This document shows positions 36,795 to 48,841 of a stretch of 64,000 bases of DNA, in pieces (the first letter of the stretch is position 1; the number at the start of each line of letters is the position of its first letter). The translations under genes and the position numbers were made by a program. The DNA is from Nemania diffusa (taxonomy: Eukaryota; Ascomycota; Sordariomycetes; Xylariales; Xylariaceae), in assembly GCA_038501195.1 (NCBI GenBank), contig JBBPUQ010000005.1, positions 3,720,001 through 3,784,000 on the forward strand, written 5' to 3'. Below the pieces are notes generated by a model. That model was not told the DNA's origin and searched no databases. It saw only the letters and a program-made list of their open reading frames with translations.

Positions 36795-38454
36795 CTAGCC
36801 ATAGTAGTAGGTGGGTGCTCCCGAGGCGTAGTAGTAGACGGGCGGCGCCTGGTAATACGTCGCCTGCGGCAAGACGTATGCGGGCTCGACGGTGTAGACC
36901 TGGGGAGGGTTGGTTAGGTAGTGGGATGTGCCAGTCCAGAACGGCGAGGGACGGGTGTAGGTCACTGGAGGTAAAGGAGTTAGTTAGGGAGTTAGCTCTG
37001 TAAACGCAATATTACACATTAAAAGATACATGAGGAAGTTTTACATGAGGATGGGATTTGAAGTTGCATAGGGAAATATGGAATAGGTTAGGATCAAGAG
37101 AACATTGCAGGATATATGAGATAAAGCTGCAGTGTTAGGAGTGTTGGTGATGTTATTTTCTACGTGCATATGCGCTTGCAACATGCACACATATGTGATT
37201 TGTCGTTTCTTCAGACTCATGGCCGCAATAATGCGAGGCAAATGATTCAAAAAAGTAAACTTACCAGGAAGACTAGTAGTCGGAGTAGCACCATTATAGT
37301 AGTACCAGTATTGCTGCGGCTGCTGTATGTGCTGCATCTGCGGTGGTGGGCAGAAGAGCGATCTGTCGAAGAAATTAGTGAATACCGTCCATTGAACGTA
37401 GTTGTGCTTAGAATATCGACATGTTGTGAAAAATAAGTGTAACTTACTGCGCCAGAGGCGACCATCCGTTAAGAGCTGCCATTGGTTCTGAGTGAATACT
37501 CGGAGTTGCGAATGGAGGATTCTCAGAAGAAATTACAGAAGGTGCTGTAGGAGGTCTTGCAGGATGATGTAACTGAGGTGCGTTGTGAAAAGGTGCTTGA
37601 GGTGCAGTTGGGTTGATGCCTGGATGTGTGAAAGAAGCAGGTTGTTCTAGCTGCCTTGGTTGTTCTAGGGCAACTGGGGCAATTGGTATAGGTGATACAG
37701 GTGGTGCAGGTGGTGCAGTTGGTTCAATTGATGCAGATGGTACAGGTGCTGCAGGCGGTGCAGGTGCTGGATGCGGCACTGATGAAAGAGGTACGGGAGG
37801 GATACTTCTTGGAGCTGGTTCTGCCGTGGTGGCAGCAGCTGCGTGGTGAGATTGGGCTGCCTGAGCTGCAGTGGCCGAGGTAGTTGCCGTAGCTATGGTG
37901 GCTGCCGGAGCTGTTGTGGTTGCCGTGACTGCCGTTGCTGCAGTGGGTGCAGCAGTGTTAGTTATGAGAATGGGTGCCTGAGGCAGAAGCAAGACAGGTG
38001 TCTGTGTGGAGAGAGGTAGGGTGTCAGGACTTGTATCATTAACTGATGCCACTGGAGCACACTGGCTAGCAGGCAATTGATATCCTTCCTCACTCTGCGG
38101 GAGTTGTCGTTGCTCCTGCTGAGCCTTCTCCTGCTGCTTTGACTCAGTCGACGATGCTTCTGGGGTGGTAAACTGGGTAGGCTGGCTAGGCTGAGTAGGC
38201 AGGGCAGGCTGAGAGGTAGGCAGGACAGGTTGGGGAGGATGAGCGGGCTGGGTAGACTGAGAAGGCTGAGCAGACTCGGCAGGCAGGTCAGCAAGTTCAG
38301 TAAGTGGTTGAGAGGTTTCCTGGTGGTGAGGCAGATTAATAGGTTGAGACTGCGTGGTAGGTTGATGTCCAGGAAGTGCGCCGGACATGTTGATAGAATT
38401 TTCGGAATTTTGGTTCGCACCCTGGTGGGCTTCCGGGTCTAGATGTTGATTCAT
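36795..38454 (-). CDS. Pro/Gln/Thr/Ala-rich low-complexity protein, three exons
   Basis: Predicted 424-aa protein of unknown function. Exons on the minus strand are 38454..37448, 37362..37265 and 36964..36795, with GT-AG junctions (donors GTAAGT) and a frame that holds to TAG. The first exon is Gln/Pro/Ser/Thr-rich in its first half (repeats like QPSQSTQPAHPPQP and LPTQPSQPTQ) and Ala/Thr/Val-rich then Pro-rich in the second. The short second exon codes for MQHIQQPQQYWYYYNG. The third ends in APPVYYYASGAPTYYYG. No folded domain, signal peptide or membrane helix is seen, so it is likely intrinsically disordered. The Tyr/Gln/Pro mix recalls RNA-binding or scaffold proteins, but that is only a resemblance. 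The coherent splicing of three low-complexity exons argues it is a real gene. Confidence 0.7.
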
Positions 38455-40011
38455 CGTGGATCGTGGTACCTAATTAAGTCACGCGTACTTGGTTCTACTA
38501 TGTAGTTTGTGTACTATTGGCTAGATGGAGTAAGCGGGCATGTAGCGAATTGTGTAGTACATAGGCCACGTGATGGCCACGAGAAGGGATAACTACTTAC
38601 CTAGGTATGTACCTGGCTTAGAATTGGTAGTAGAATGTTAGAGTCGATAGGAAGGAGGACGAGGTATTTCACTCCACTCTTTGGAGGTACTCTCTGCTTT
38701 TAGATATGCACCGAGTAGCAGTTTAGGTTGTTAGAGAAGCTTACCTCTATCCGAATGCTTGGCTTGTGTTTGTTCGCTTGTACTAGTTAACAACGTAGTA
38801 TTAAGCCCGGTATCGTAGATATGGGAATGTTTGCGCAACTACCACACGTTTATGTAGTGAATGCAACAAAGACACTAGATGAATATAGGTTAGGAAGTAG
38901 AAAAAAAAGAATTTTCTAGTCAGGAAGGGGACAAACACAAGTACGGTTCTGAGAGTGTTATTTTGGGAAAACATGGAAGGGAATCGAATTACGGCCCAGT
39001 CTACGTTTGCGTATCTGTTGATGTCTTCCAGGCGATGACTGTGTCCCATAAAAAGCTTTTCTACCTACAGTGTATGTCACGAATAGAATATCACTAACAC
39101 CTAATCGTCTTTTCTAGGGAGACACGCTTTCATTTCTCTGCTGGCTGAGCGTAAAAGAGCATTCTTATTTAAGGAATGAAAGTCTACTGGCACAATTAAA
39201 TAACAGTTAATAGTAAAAGCACGATCAGATGAGTTTAGAGTGGATATTTGTAGCTTAGATAAACAACTATCTAATACCTGAACGTCTATTCTAGTGTCTG
39301 TTTTATGTCGGGGAATATTCTTTCTGGAGATAAATTATAATGAGGGGAAAGTTGGCATATCTATGCTAGCCTTTCATGTCAAGTCTGAATTAACTATTAT
39401 TTTAAAGGAGGAATAAGGCTGAGGATGACAATAAAACTAGATGGGCGAGGATACATCTACCACTAGCACTGAAAACCGTAGCTATGCTTGCTTCTTTTCA
39501 AATTCGGTTGATTATAATAAAATTAATGTTTTATTATGAAGTGAAACCTGTCCATGCTGTTCTGATCATTATTACTAGCCATTTACTATGGACATGCAAA
39601 CAAACTAGAAGACCTTATTATTGTAGACTTTCAAGAGCTTGGATGATTCCGAATCTACGAAAGCAACAAAGACTCCAAGCTTTCAACAATCTATGACTTG
39701 TAAATTACGATTCTAAGAAAAGAGATCAATATTCTAATTTATTTCTCAATACGGATTAATATTACGCCTTTACTCGACGAGTGTTAGTAGGGTACATACC
39801 TAGCTAGAACTTGATGGTGGGTGTAATATGATTGGTTCTGGTTATACCTACAGGTGCACTGGTGTCTGTCTATTGGGACATCATAAATTTATAAATCAAT
39901 TAATATATCTATTGATCAGCGGAGTAGACCCTCAATTACCATTCTTCCGAGACGTGAGAGCCTCCCTGTTCGCCCTGTAGATAGAGAGAACTGGTAATCA
40001 GGTATTCAAAG

Positions 40012-40152
40012 AATGGTGTCACGGTCCCGACCGTGAGCCCTATAAGTAGCTGCATACGGTCAAGGTTTCCCAGCCTTGACAACATTCTACTTTTGCATTC
40101 TGTACGTGTGGTGTTGTGGTATAGCGTTGCAGTTCTGTTCCGTGACAAATGG
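40012..40152. mobile_element. Solo LTR of a retrotransposon with target-site duplication
   Basis: The LTR spans 40017-40147 (131 bp). It begins TGTCACGG and ends CCGTGACA, perfect inverted ends of the TG...CA type. Flanking it are identical 5-bp direct repeats AATGG at 40012-40016 and 40148-40152, the target-site duplication left by integrase. The left end extends into a hairpin (TCACGGTC, two bases, GACCGTGA), and a TATA-like box TATAAGTAG lies at about 40041. No internal retrotransposon genes remain, so this is a recombined solo LTR or a very short element. Superfamily (Copia or Gypsy) cannot be decided. The orientation is not fixed, although the TATA box suggests plus. Confidence 0.85.
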
Positions 40153-41654
40153 ATCGTTGTCATATCGCATACGGGCTCGGAAAAATCATACACGGTCATC
40201 CAATCTCTTTACGAGGTCCTACAAAGATCACAGGAAGTTATAAGAAGAGAGGCAGCCGAATAAGGCCCACGGAAGTCGGAATGTTGAGAAGTCGTAGACT
40301 TTTCACTGTCCCGGTAAAGAACGAGGACCTTTAACACCACAGAAGATGATTGTGAATATGTAAGAATATTATTTTAAGCCCTTGACAACAAAGAAGGATA
40401 TTTCTACAGTAGTTACAAACAAGAGACTTAACTACTACGAGTGAGCAGCGTACATTTTTTTCGTTTTATATATTGAATTGTATAAGCATCTAGATGTAGA
40501 TGCGAACGTTCATATGTAACAATGCAATATCCAATGCTATGTGAAGATTTGATATCTCCCTTTTTTTCGAGAATTCACCACGAAGAAGATTATTCAGATA
40601 CCTACGCGAAACATACGAGTTTAATAAGCTGCATTAAGGGTTTACTATCTTGTTCGTATTCACAATAACCATCCTCGAGATCAAGTGCTCGGAAGAGTCA
40701 TTGTCCCCTTACAGCCTAGTTATGGTCTACAACTTGATTTATACTTGACTTCTTAAGGCTTCCGCTCCCACTTCCAGGTGCCCTGTGTTCTTGGTTGCCT
40801 TCGCCTATAATTGCTTGCTTTCATATCCTTCTTACTAGATGTTGTACTCCTCGCGAAATCGGAAGGCTTCGTGCTGGAGCTGAAGGCCTTTTTGCGGCCT
40901 TATCCTAAGCACGCGTGACATAATTAGTCGGCAGATCAATGTATGTAGTATTACTCGGGTTGATGTCTTATTTAAGTTACGCCAGTCGCTATCTATTCTA
41001 TTCTATATAGGTAACCTCCGCACTATTCACGAGCCGTTTATGTCTCGAAAGCTAACCATACTCGTGTCATAGCCGGACAAAAACCTCCTGTACATGTACA
41101 TACTAACTGCAATTATGGCGCCGATCCAATTCCACTATCACCATGTGCGCGCTGCAATTAGTTGTTGCCTGATTGTATGTCTGTTATTGGTGTTGCTGTT
41201 AACTAGGTGGGGTAAATGAATATAGTTAAGGTTCGATGGTTATGCCAAGAACATTAGCTCCAGTAAGAGTTGGGCTACGATTCCAAATTACTCTTGAAAG
41301 TAATAACGATACTGCTGTAGGGACTTAGTGTTTGGCCGAGGTAATATTCATTCGAGCTTCGCAATATAGCATTTAATCTCCTATATTGTGATTCCTAATT
41401 GCATTAGACAGGTGCTCATATTGAACATTATGCCTAAGCAAGTAAAGAGAAGAAAGCATGTGCCTAATTATTACGATTAAAATTAACGGGGTGTCTTATT
41501 ACTAATCATTTGATCTGCATATGGAGCGGTCATGATGGAACTTGTCGCTTAATACAGAGCACCCATTTTTTTCTTCCAATTTTATCCATGTAGGCGAGTC
41601 TCGAAGTTCCACAGCAAAGCTACCCTGACCAGGGCAGAAATAGCAGAAATAGTA

Positions 41655-41701
41655 CCCATAGGATCGTAGGCTATGTATTGTAGTTTACAGTAGCCTATGG
41701 G
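41655..41701. repeat. Inverted repeat
   Basis: CCCATAGG (41655-41662) and CCTATGGG (41694-41701) are perfect 8-bp reverse complements, with further AGGCTA/TAGCCT pairing inside. It is noncoding. Confidence 0.6.
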
Positions 41702-43233
41702 ATTGTTATTTTAGGGGGGAAAGGAACTGCCATTGTAGATTCAAGATGGAAAAGATTAACGCTGTCTCGCCAAATATAGCAGAAGGGAGTAGAATGGCTT
41801 AGGGAGTCTGTATAGAACATGGCTGAAGCACTGCGCTATGATGTTACATGTCGTCTGGTTCGTTAGCGGTCACGAGTTTTTCCGTTATTGTTTCTACCTA
41901 TCTCAGTACTTAGTATTGTTCATGCAATTAATATTAAGTAGTCCTACACCTATCCACTATGCAGCGATACCTACTGTACACATATCATACTGTATTGTTC
42001 CTTATTACTGCATCTATAGCACAGTAGATAGGACTACTGTAGGTCTATGTTCGCGTGCCTACAATTTGTCTTTGCTACTCGCCTCCCTGGGTGTTATAGA
42101 CTAAAATCATCTTAGCGGTAAGAATGCTACTTGCTAATACAGGGTAATCAATGGTAAGACCGAGGACGAAGGTGATGGGGATAGTGAACCTATTATATGA
42201 TCGGCAGTAGAAGTTTACTCGGTTTCGCATCGAGATTGTCATCCTGTACGGTGCGCTGCACTACCACGCCTCCACGTGCGCGTGAGCTTTTAATAATTGC
42301 CCAATGTAACCTGCCTCACTCTCTTGGTCCCTGCATCATCGTGCGCATACGGAATTAATTACCGCAATGTTACATTGTCATTACATACTTTGACATGGAG
42401 GTGTATTACTTCTTATAGCGATAGGTGTGCTTAAGACCAAAGGCATGAGAACTCGGGAGTGTTATGCGAGACGTTTGTTGTAGGAATCTCAGATCAGCGC
42501 TCTCGAAGATCATGCGTCTGTCATCTGAATATAAAATAGAAACATCGTTTCAGAAACTGGATAAGCAGTGGCCGATCATAAGTTTTCAATTTGTCAGTGA
42601 TAAAACATAGAATGGTGCTGCCTATTTGCCTACCTACATACATACCTCCAAGTGCGGACGATACATAGAGAAGTCTTGCAAGATTCCTAAGTCATTTACA
42701 TACCTGATGCACTGGTGGCTAGCTAGTGAGCGATGACATCTAGGACTATGAGTTATAAGAATAAATAAGATAATAAAATAGTTCGAGATTATCTATCTAG
42801 ATACTTAGATCTTTCTTAGATGTTGGGGGCTGTTTTACCCAGCGCCTGGTATTCTGTACAGTGTACATTTATCTAGATAAGTACCAGAAAAAGCGTGGCT
42901 CGGCTAGCGCTAATGCACACTAAGAGTTGGACAAAGCTTGGCAAGGCAGCTGACAACCTACTAAAATATCGTGATAGCTTACCCAGTACAGACCCAGTCC
43001 TACTATACTTATTACTGTAGATAGTGTAAATAACTGATTAGAATTAAGCTAGAAAGGAAGATGAAGCTGTCGATCAGATAACATAATACTTACTATGTAC
43101 TCATGCCATTTCCGATACCATTGTTCCTCTTGTTGTTCTCCTCTCTTCTGTAGGGATGCTGCTCACTTAGCTACAGATGTGCGCTATCGGGTGCCTCAGA
43201 GCAATGGTTAAGCTTAGCGCGCGTGGAGGCGGC

Positions 43234-43288
43234 GCTGGAACTTAGGCGCCTATCTACAGTAGGTACTGTACCTTTGCGAAGTTCCAGC
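43234..43288. repeat. Nested inverted repeat
   Basis: The outer arms GCTGGAACTT (43234-43243) and AAGTTCCAGC (43279-43288) are perfect 10-bp reverse complements. Inside is a second palindrome, TACAGTA-GG-TACTGTA (43255-43270). The inner word recurs elsewhere in intergenic DNA of this window. Confidence 0.7.
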
Positions 43289-44083
43289 ACCTAGACATTT
43301 CATTAGATTCGCTTTTCTATAGTAGGAGGGTCGGTGACTTAATAGTTCAACAAACTTATATATTGTTTACATGCTGTACCTACTTATCATTTTTTTTCAT
43401 AGGGCTGGGTATTACTAACTAGCTCGTTGCCTCAGCCAAGTACTTCGCTACCTTTGTCCCTACCCAGGTTCAGGGAGGTGTTTGCTTGAAACTCGAGACT
43501 CAAGACTTGAAACCACCTACTGGAGCTCGCTCACTGCCTACCTACATTCATACAATTGGTACTTAGGTACTGCACCACACTAGGGCTATGTACTGCGCCT
43601 GGGTAAGGGCCAGATATAGTGTACATACATAGGTCGGTAATCGGTGACCCTGGCGATGACAAGCCTGATGCTGATGTCAATTTCATCAATTTGTCAACGC
43701 CAAGATGGTCCCCCTGTTTCCCTGTCATCCTCGCTGGCAGAACCAATCATGCCGCCATCGACGCCTTTCTGGGCAGCGTGCTAGTGTGTCCTGTAGCATG
43801 CGCTACGATGACAGGGCTAGCACCTACAGTCCTACTATACTGTAACTAGAAGCAATTGACGCGATGACAAGGTGTGCCCCTGGCCCAGGACCGCTGACAT
43901 CGATCAGCGCTGACGGTTTTCCTGCCACGTCTGGCCTAGTCAGGCTCCCCCAGGTCCGACCGGTCTTGAGCGGCAGTGGTCGGAAACACGATGCTAGCCA
44001 CTGCACTGTATGTAGTGTACCTATGCGCCGTGCACCCAGTGTATAGGACTATATGTATAGAATACACTAGACGCCTTAGCCTC

Positions 44084-44138
44084 TCTCCTACGCCTGGGGC
44101 AGGACCAGGAGGCAGGATCCTGCGTGCTCCGTAGGAGA
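44084..44138. repeat. Inverted repeat upstream of the MFS gene
   Basis: TCTCCTACG (44084-44092) and CGTAGGAGA (44130-44138) are perfect 9-bp reverse complements. Between them lies the 12-bp palindrome GCAGGATCCTGC (44112-44123). It lies about 180 bp before the transporter start codon. Confidence 0.6.
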
Positions 44139-44319
44139 CATGGGATGTGGAAATAAACTATTGTCGCTGCCGCCGCCACTCGAGCTTCCCGTTCGCTTCC
44201 TTGATGAACCTGCGCATTCCCACAAGAATAGGTAGCCTTCTTCCAAGTTGGCCCTGTGCAATAGGCCTCCATGTCTATTCGTCGTAGGCAGAATAGGTGT
44301 ATGAATGTGGTGGCCTAAG

Positions 44320-46737
44320 ATGGCAACTGCTGGGCAGTACGGCTTTGGATACACAGCTGTTCCTCCCACTGCCGCCGAACAGGACCCTTCGACTGCCGCT
44401 GACGTCCCCAACGAGAAACGCTACGCATCCCACCACCAAGACACCACGGGATGGGGTTATGAGAATAGTCGCGGGGCGGGTGCTTCAACTCAGATGATAG
44501 AATACGCCGCCGAAGGGCAATGGCAACACCAGGGACACTTGAACAATGGGGGATACGTCCAGTACGACCAGGCGGCTGGTGCCTCTAACCAGATGACGCA
44601 ATGGAGTCAACAACAATATTATTATAACCAGTCCAACGGAGTAGCTGTGCCTCAAGCGGTTTACTATGGTCAAGAGGGCTGGACATACAACGGCAACAGC
44701 ATACAGTACTGGGACCATAATAGTTTTGGGCAACCGAGGAACGATATATCGCCGGGGGGCGCCGCAGGCCAATATATGAGGCAACAGAACATTCAATATA
44801 CGACTCAGGGATACGGACAAGAGGGAAACGGAGGAGTTCTGGTCGACAATCAGAATGCACTTATGAGTCCTTCGCCGCAAGGGCACTCTAATGAGTGGCA
44901 ACGCGAAAACAAACTGATAGATCCGGTTATATTAGAGTCGCACCCGAGGAAATTTCTAACCCCCTGGCATTGGAGACTAATGCTCATAGCTAGCAATATA
45001 TTATCATTCGTCAATGGTAGGTTATGCTTGTGTGGATGCTCCGTCGAATATGGTACTGACAGTTGTAGGCTATGACGTTAGCAATATCGCTAATATCCAA
45101 GGACCCATCTATGAAGTATTTGGCGATATTCATCTGCTTCCGTGGCTTGCTCTCAGCTACTCTGTATGCAATGTTGTCGCGACCCCGTTGGCTCGGAAAC
45201 TTTACAAGTTCTATGATATCAAAGTACTCACAGTTAGTGGACTGGTACTTCTCATTGTTGGCAATGGACTGGCAGGAGGTGCCCCGAACCTTGTCTTGCT
45301 CATCATCGGTCGCGCTGTGATGGCTTTTGGGGCTAGTATTGTTTATCAAGGGTAATTATACTCTCTCGATGGTTACTACGGCAAACTGAACTTACTGACA
45401 CGAAATCTAGTGTCCTAAGCTTTAGTGTCATATTCTCATATCCTGACGAAATATCCCTCGTACACGCCTCCTTTGGTGCCTCTTTTGCCTTCGGTATCCT
45501 CACAGGCCCTGTAATAGGTAAGTCACCTTCATTTATGCTTGAATAAATGTGTAACCCAAGACTAACTGTTGTCTTAGGAGCTGGGTTCACACAAAACCTT
45601 CACACGACATGGCGGTGGTCTTTCTACTTCAGTCTACCCATCCTGACCATTGCTCTGTTTCTCTGCCTCTTTACCCTTCCGAGTTATTCCCCGCCGACCA
45701 AGAAATCAGTCTCGACACATTTCAAGGAGATTGACTGGATTGGCCACATCCTCCACTCAGGCACATTCATCTCATTCGGCCTCGCGACCGTATTTTCAGG
45801 GTCAGCATGGCCGTGGGGCTCTGTACCCCAACTTGTCGTCTGGGTCATATTCGTCACGGTTGCTGTTTCATACGTCGTGCAGCAAACGTTTAGTATCGGC
45901 ATCAAACCCGAACAGCGGATCCTTCCCATTCACCTTCTGAAGAAGCGCATTGTCTTATCGACAACGCTATGTACGTTCGGCGCCGCCATCACCTACGGCG
46001 TGACGTTCTACTATACGCCGCTTTTCTACGCTTTCATCCGCGAGATGGATCCGCTCGAAGCCGGGTTACGACTGTTATCCTTCACGGCCTTCTTCATATC
46101 CGCCATATTTATTTCTCATGCCGTCCTTCCATTGGCGAGATACTACATGCCCTTCTTCCTCTTCGGTGGTGCCTTGCTCCTAGCCGGGGGTATTTCATGG
46201 CACACCGTCACGAGTCGTACTCCCTTGGGTGCTGTCATGGCTTTCAGCGCTCTCCTCGGTGCCGGAGTGGGCGTTTTATGGAACTTGGCCATCCCCGTGT
46301 GCTCGGCCGTCCTGGAAACCCAGGAGGATCGCCTCGACCAGACGACTCTGCACAGCATAGCGCAGCTAGGAGGCACCGCCCTCTCCCTGTCAATATCTGC
46401 CGCGATCTATTGGAATATCGGACTAAAGAATGTGAGGGCGGCCGCGCATTTCACAGGTTTCGCGGACACCGACATCCTCGCGCTACTATCGGGGGCCGAG
46501 TCCAAGATGCTCGACGCCTTTAGCCCCGACGTGAGGAAGCTCGTAATCGACGCCATCATCACGATGATCAGCCAGCTCTATTTCATCGTCATCGCAGGGG
46601 CCGCGCTATGTTTCATCGCCGCCCTGTTCCTCCGGATAGAGCCTTTACAGTTCAAACGGTGGATCAAGACCAGGGATACTGGTAAAGGCGTTGACGAATC
46701 TCAGAAAGAGAAGGCGACTGTGTATGAGCTCAGATGA
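44320..46737 (+). CDS. MFS transporter (DHA2-type) with long Q/N/Y-rich N-terminus, four exons
   Basis: Predicted 748-aa protein from exons 44320..45016, 45069..45351, 45411..45517 and 45578..46737 (introns 52, 59 and 60 nt, all GT-AG). Residues from about 208 form a major facilitator of the 14-helix drug:H+ antiporter type: SNILSFVNGYDVSNIANIQ in helix 1, LALSYSVCNVVATPLARKL, IGRAVMAFGASIVYQG, ILTGPVIGAGFTQ and WRWSFYFSLP are typical. It probably exports or imports a small molecule across the plasma membrane; the substrate is unknown. The first ~205 residues are rich in Gln, Asn, Tyr and Gly, hydrophilic and without a domain, which is unusual because fungal MFS N-tails are generally about 50 residues. 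This tail and helix 1 share one uninterrupted exon. The ATG at 44320 has a better context than the in-frame one at 44305. Confidence 0.88.
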
Positions 46738-47677
46738 TGGGAGGTTGCATGATAGAATTCCGTATATAAATGGTACAACTGGTATTGATACCCCACGCAT
46801 ATAATTTGCGTAAATGAGATATGAAATATTACTTTTATCAAGAAAAGATAGTCTGTATATTATGATCATGTTACCAATGTTAGTGTTCTCGCGTGATGTA
46901 TGTAACATGCCTAGGGTTCCTAGTTCTGCTGCCTCCATGCATGTACGGACATCTTCAATTTCTTTTCACATAAGTGCCTAGGAAACAATGCTTACTTTCC
47001 GAGCTATGAAATATATATATTTACTGCCTAGTGTTCATAAGCTGCTTCTTTGGGGCTAAATCTTAAAGGTTTGTTCGTCCGATCCATTATTCTTAATGCG
47101 AGCCGTAATCTCCGGTGACAACTATGATTTGTACCCCTAATACGATCTCTAGCCTCTTGCGAGTTTATCATTCGCACATATTAAGATAACAAGTAATTAT
47201 ATTCCTTCTAAATGCCTCAATCGACAGTTCTAACTCACGAATAGAAAGGGAATCAGTCTTTTTTGACTTAGGTAAGCGAAGAAACACGAAGCCATCTAGT
47301 CGGTAGGATTATAACCTTGGGTAAGTAAACGCTGCCTATTGCCGTCACTAATATCACAGTACCAATAAGAAAAAGCCTAAGATACTAGGTAAATCGAAAT
47401 GGCTAACACATATATTTTTGGGAGGGTTTATGACGGCTGCCGTTTTGCCATTTCTAACAAGTGAGTGACTTATTCACAACCTGTCACGCGATCGCCTACT
47501 TAGTGATCATTCGATATACGAACCTCAGCTCCTATCCTCTAACCATATTTAAGGCCTTATAGCCAAATCGCCTGAGAATGGCCTCAAGAGTATGCTGCTA
47601 GACTCACTTACCTCACGCTTTCCAACCTTCGCACGCAGCAAATTTTTGTGGGCGCTAAAGTTCGCATGTAAATAACT
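46738..47677. other. Intergenic, no gene seen
   Basis: AT-rich convergent 3' flanks of the transporter and of the small minus-strand gene. No repeat or RNA is recognised. Confidence 0.5.
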
Positions 47678-48115
47678 TCAAGAGCTGAAACGCACCTTTT
47701 TCAAATCCCGTCCCTGCTCGCTAAGGAAGTCCTCTAGCTGCAACGCCTCGAGGGCAGCGGCCACATGTTCTCCCTTATCCACGTCGAAGATGACGCCTCG
47801 GTGTTTCTGCCGCTGTGGTGATGTACTACCGCTCGCACCGCATTTTTTAGCCGCGGCACGGTCGTAGACTTCGTGTTCGTACGCGGAGACCTGCGCGTTG
47901 AGGCGGCGGATGTTCTTGGCGCATAATCCCTTGTACAACTTGCAGGCCCGCAGCAGTTCTACGGCAGCTGGCGATTTGGGATCGGGCGAGGAGGAGGCGA
48001 GCTCGGTGTATTCGTCGACGACTGATAGAGCTCTGGCGTAGGCGCATAGAGTTGGGGTAGCGAGGATGTCGGTCACCTTGCGCTGTAAGGTCTGGAGTTG
48101 AGCAGTGGCCTCCAT
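47678..48115 (-). CDS. Small hypothetical helical protein, 145 aa
   Basis: I do not recognise the family. A single exon codes for 145 residues. The first ~90 look alpha-helical and partly coiled-coil (LQTLQRKVTDIL; VELLRACKLYKGLCAKNIRRLNAQVSAYEHEV). A basic linker (SPQRQKHRG) and an acidic helical end (VAAALEALQLEDFLSEQGRDLKK) follow. There is no signal peptide or membrane segment. The ATG at 48115 has a good context (A at -3, G at +4). The even composition and good start suggest a real gene. A GTGCGT near the end could be a splice donor, but the only nearby acceptor would make an intron of about 41 nt, so I kept the simple model. Confidence 0.6.
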   Translation of the reverse strand: MEATAQLQTLQRKVTDILATPTLCAYARALSVVDEYTELASSSPDPKSPAAVELLRACKLYKGLCAKNIRRLNAQVSAYEHEVYDRAAAKKCGASGSTSPQRQKHRGVIFDVDKGEHVAAALEALQLEDFLSEQGRDLKKVRFSS

Positions 48116-48841
48116 CTTGTTTAGGAAAATCTGTTTAATGGATCTCGACCGACCTAGCGGATTGGAGTTGGAGGCGAGCTTGGGGATGATTCGAAGAAGA
48201 TAGTAGATACTCTAGATGTAATGCAAATTTATAAGGGGAGTAGATCACAAGACTTCCTGCTTGCGAATATCCCTATGTTGCTGGAATGTGAGGGTTGGTT
48301 GGGAGAGTGGATGGTGTGGAAGGATTTATGTAGATTCAACATCTTTGTCTCTTGTATATAAGAAAGAGCATAAGCAAGAAATAATGAGGATAATTGTATT
48401 GTTGTGTGCACAAGGGCTAAGTGAAACTGTGTCAAAGACCATTCATTATTCTTAAGAGTTAAAAGGCTTGGATTGGACGTCATTGCGGATTGTAACCTGT
48501 TGTGGTGTAACTGGTACAATAGAAAATAGATAATGTATATTATCAGCGATGCTTGGAAAAACGCAATGCTCCTTTCGGTATAACGATGTACGAAACGGAG
48601 ACTTTAAACCCTAATCCTCATGCTAGTCAAGGCCCACAGAGAGGTGAAATACTGTGATTGGTATATTGACCAGAATAACTAGATGGTTAGGAAAACTGTC
48701 GCAACACTTCGACTGTTGAGTTTCAGTTTAGTAAATAACCAGTCTTCATCTGTCCTTAAATATGGATATAAGAGCTGTGAGGATAGACTGCTACTTTACC
48801 ACAGCGGAATGGCAGCGCATTGCATGAATCTGCCGTATCTC
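48116..48841. other. Intergenic, promoter of the 145-aa gene and 3' flank
   Basis: Noncoding; no recognisable element. Apparent frames on the plus strand after 48683 continue antisense to the next gene and are shadows. Confidence 0.5.

Larger units (their letters stand above)
38455..44319. other. Gene desert of about 5.9 kb with a solo LTR
   Basis: The stretch is AT-rich and contains no supportable gene. It holds a 131-bp solo LTR (40017-40147), inverted repeats at 41655-41701, 43234-43288 and 44084-44138, and many TAGGTA/TACTGTA words. The last few hundred bases form the promoter of the MFS transporter gene. Confidence 0.55.

Noticed and set aside
40033..40263. 76-codon plus-strand frame
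   Set aside because: It starts inside the solo LTR and runs through its end and target duplication; no protein similarity.
45014..45355. Separate 113-aa protein
   Set aside because: It begins inside an intron of the MFS gene; only the part from 45069 is coding, as exon 2.
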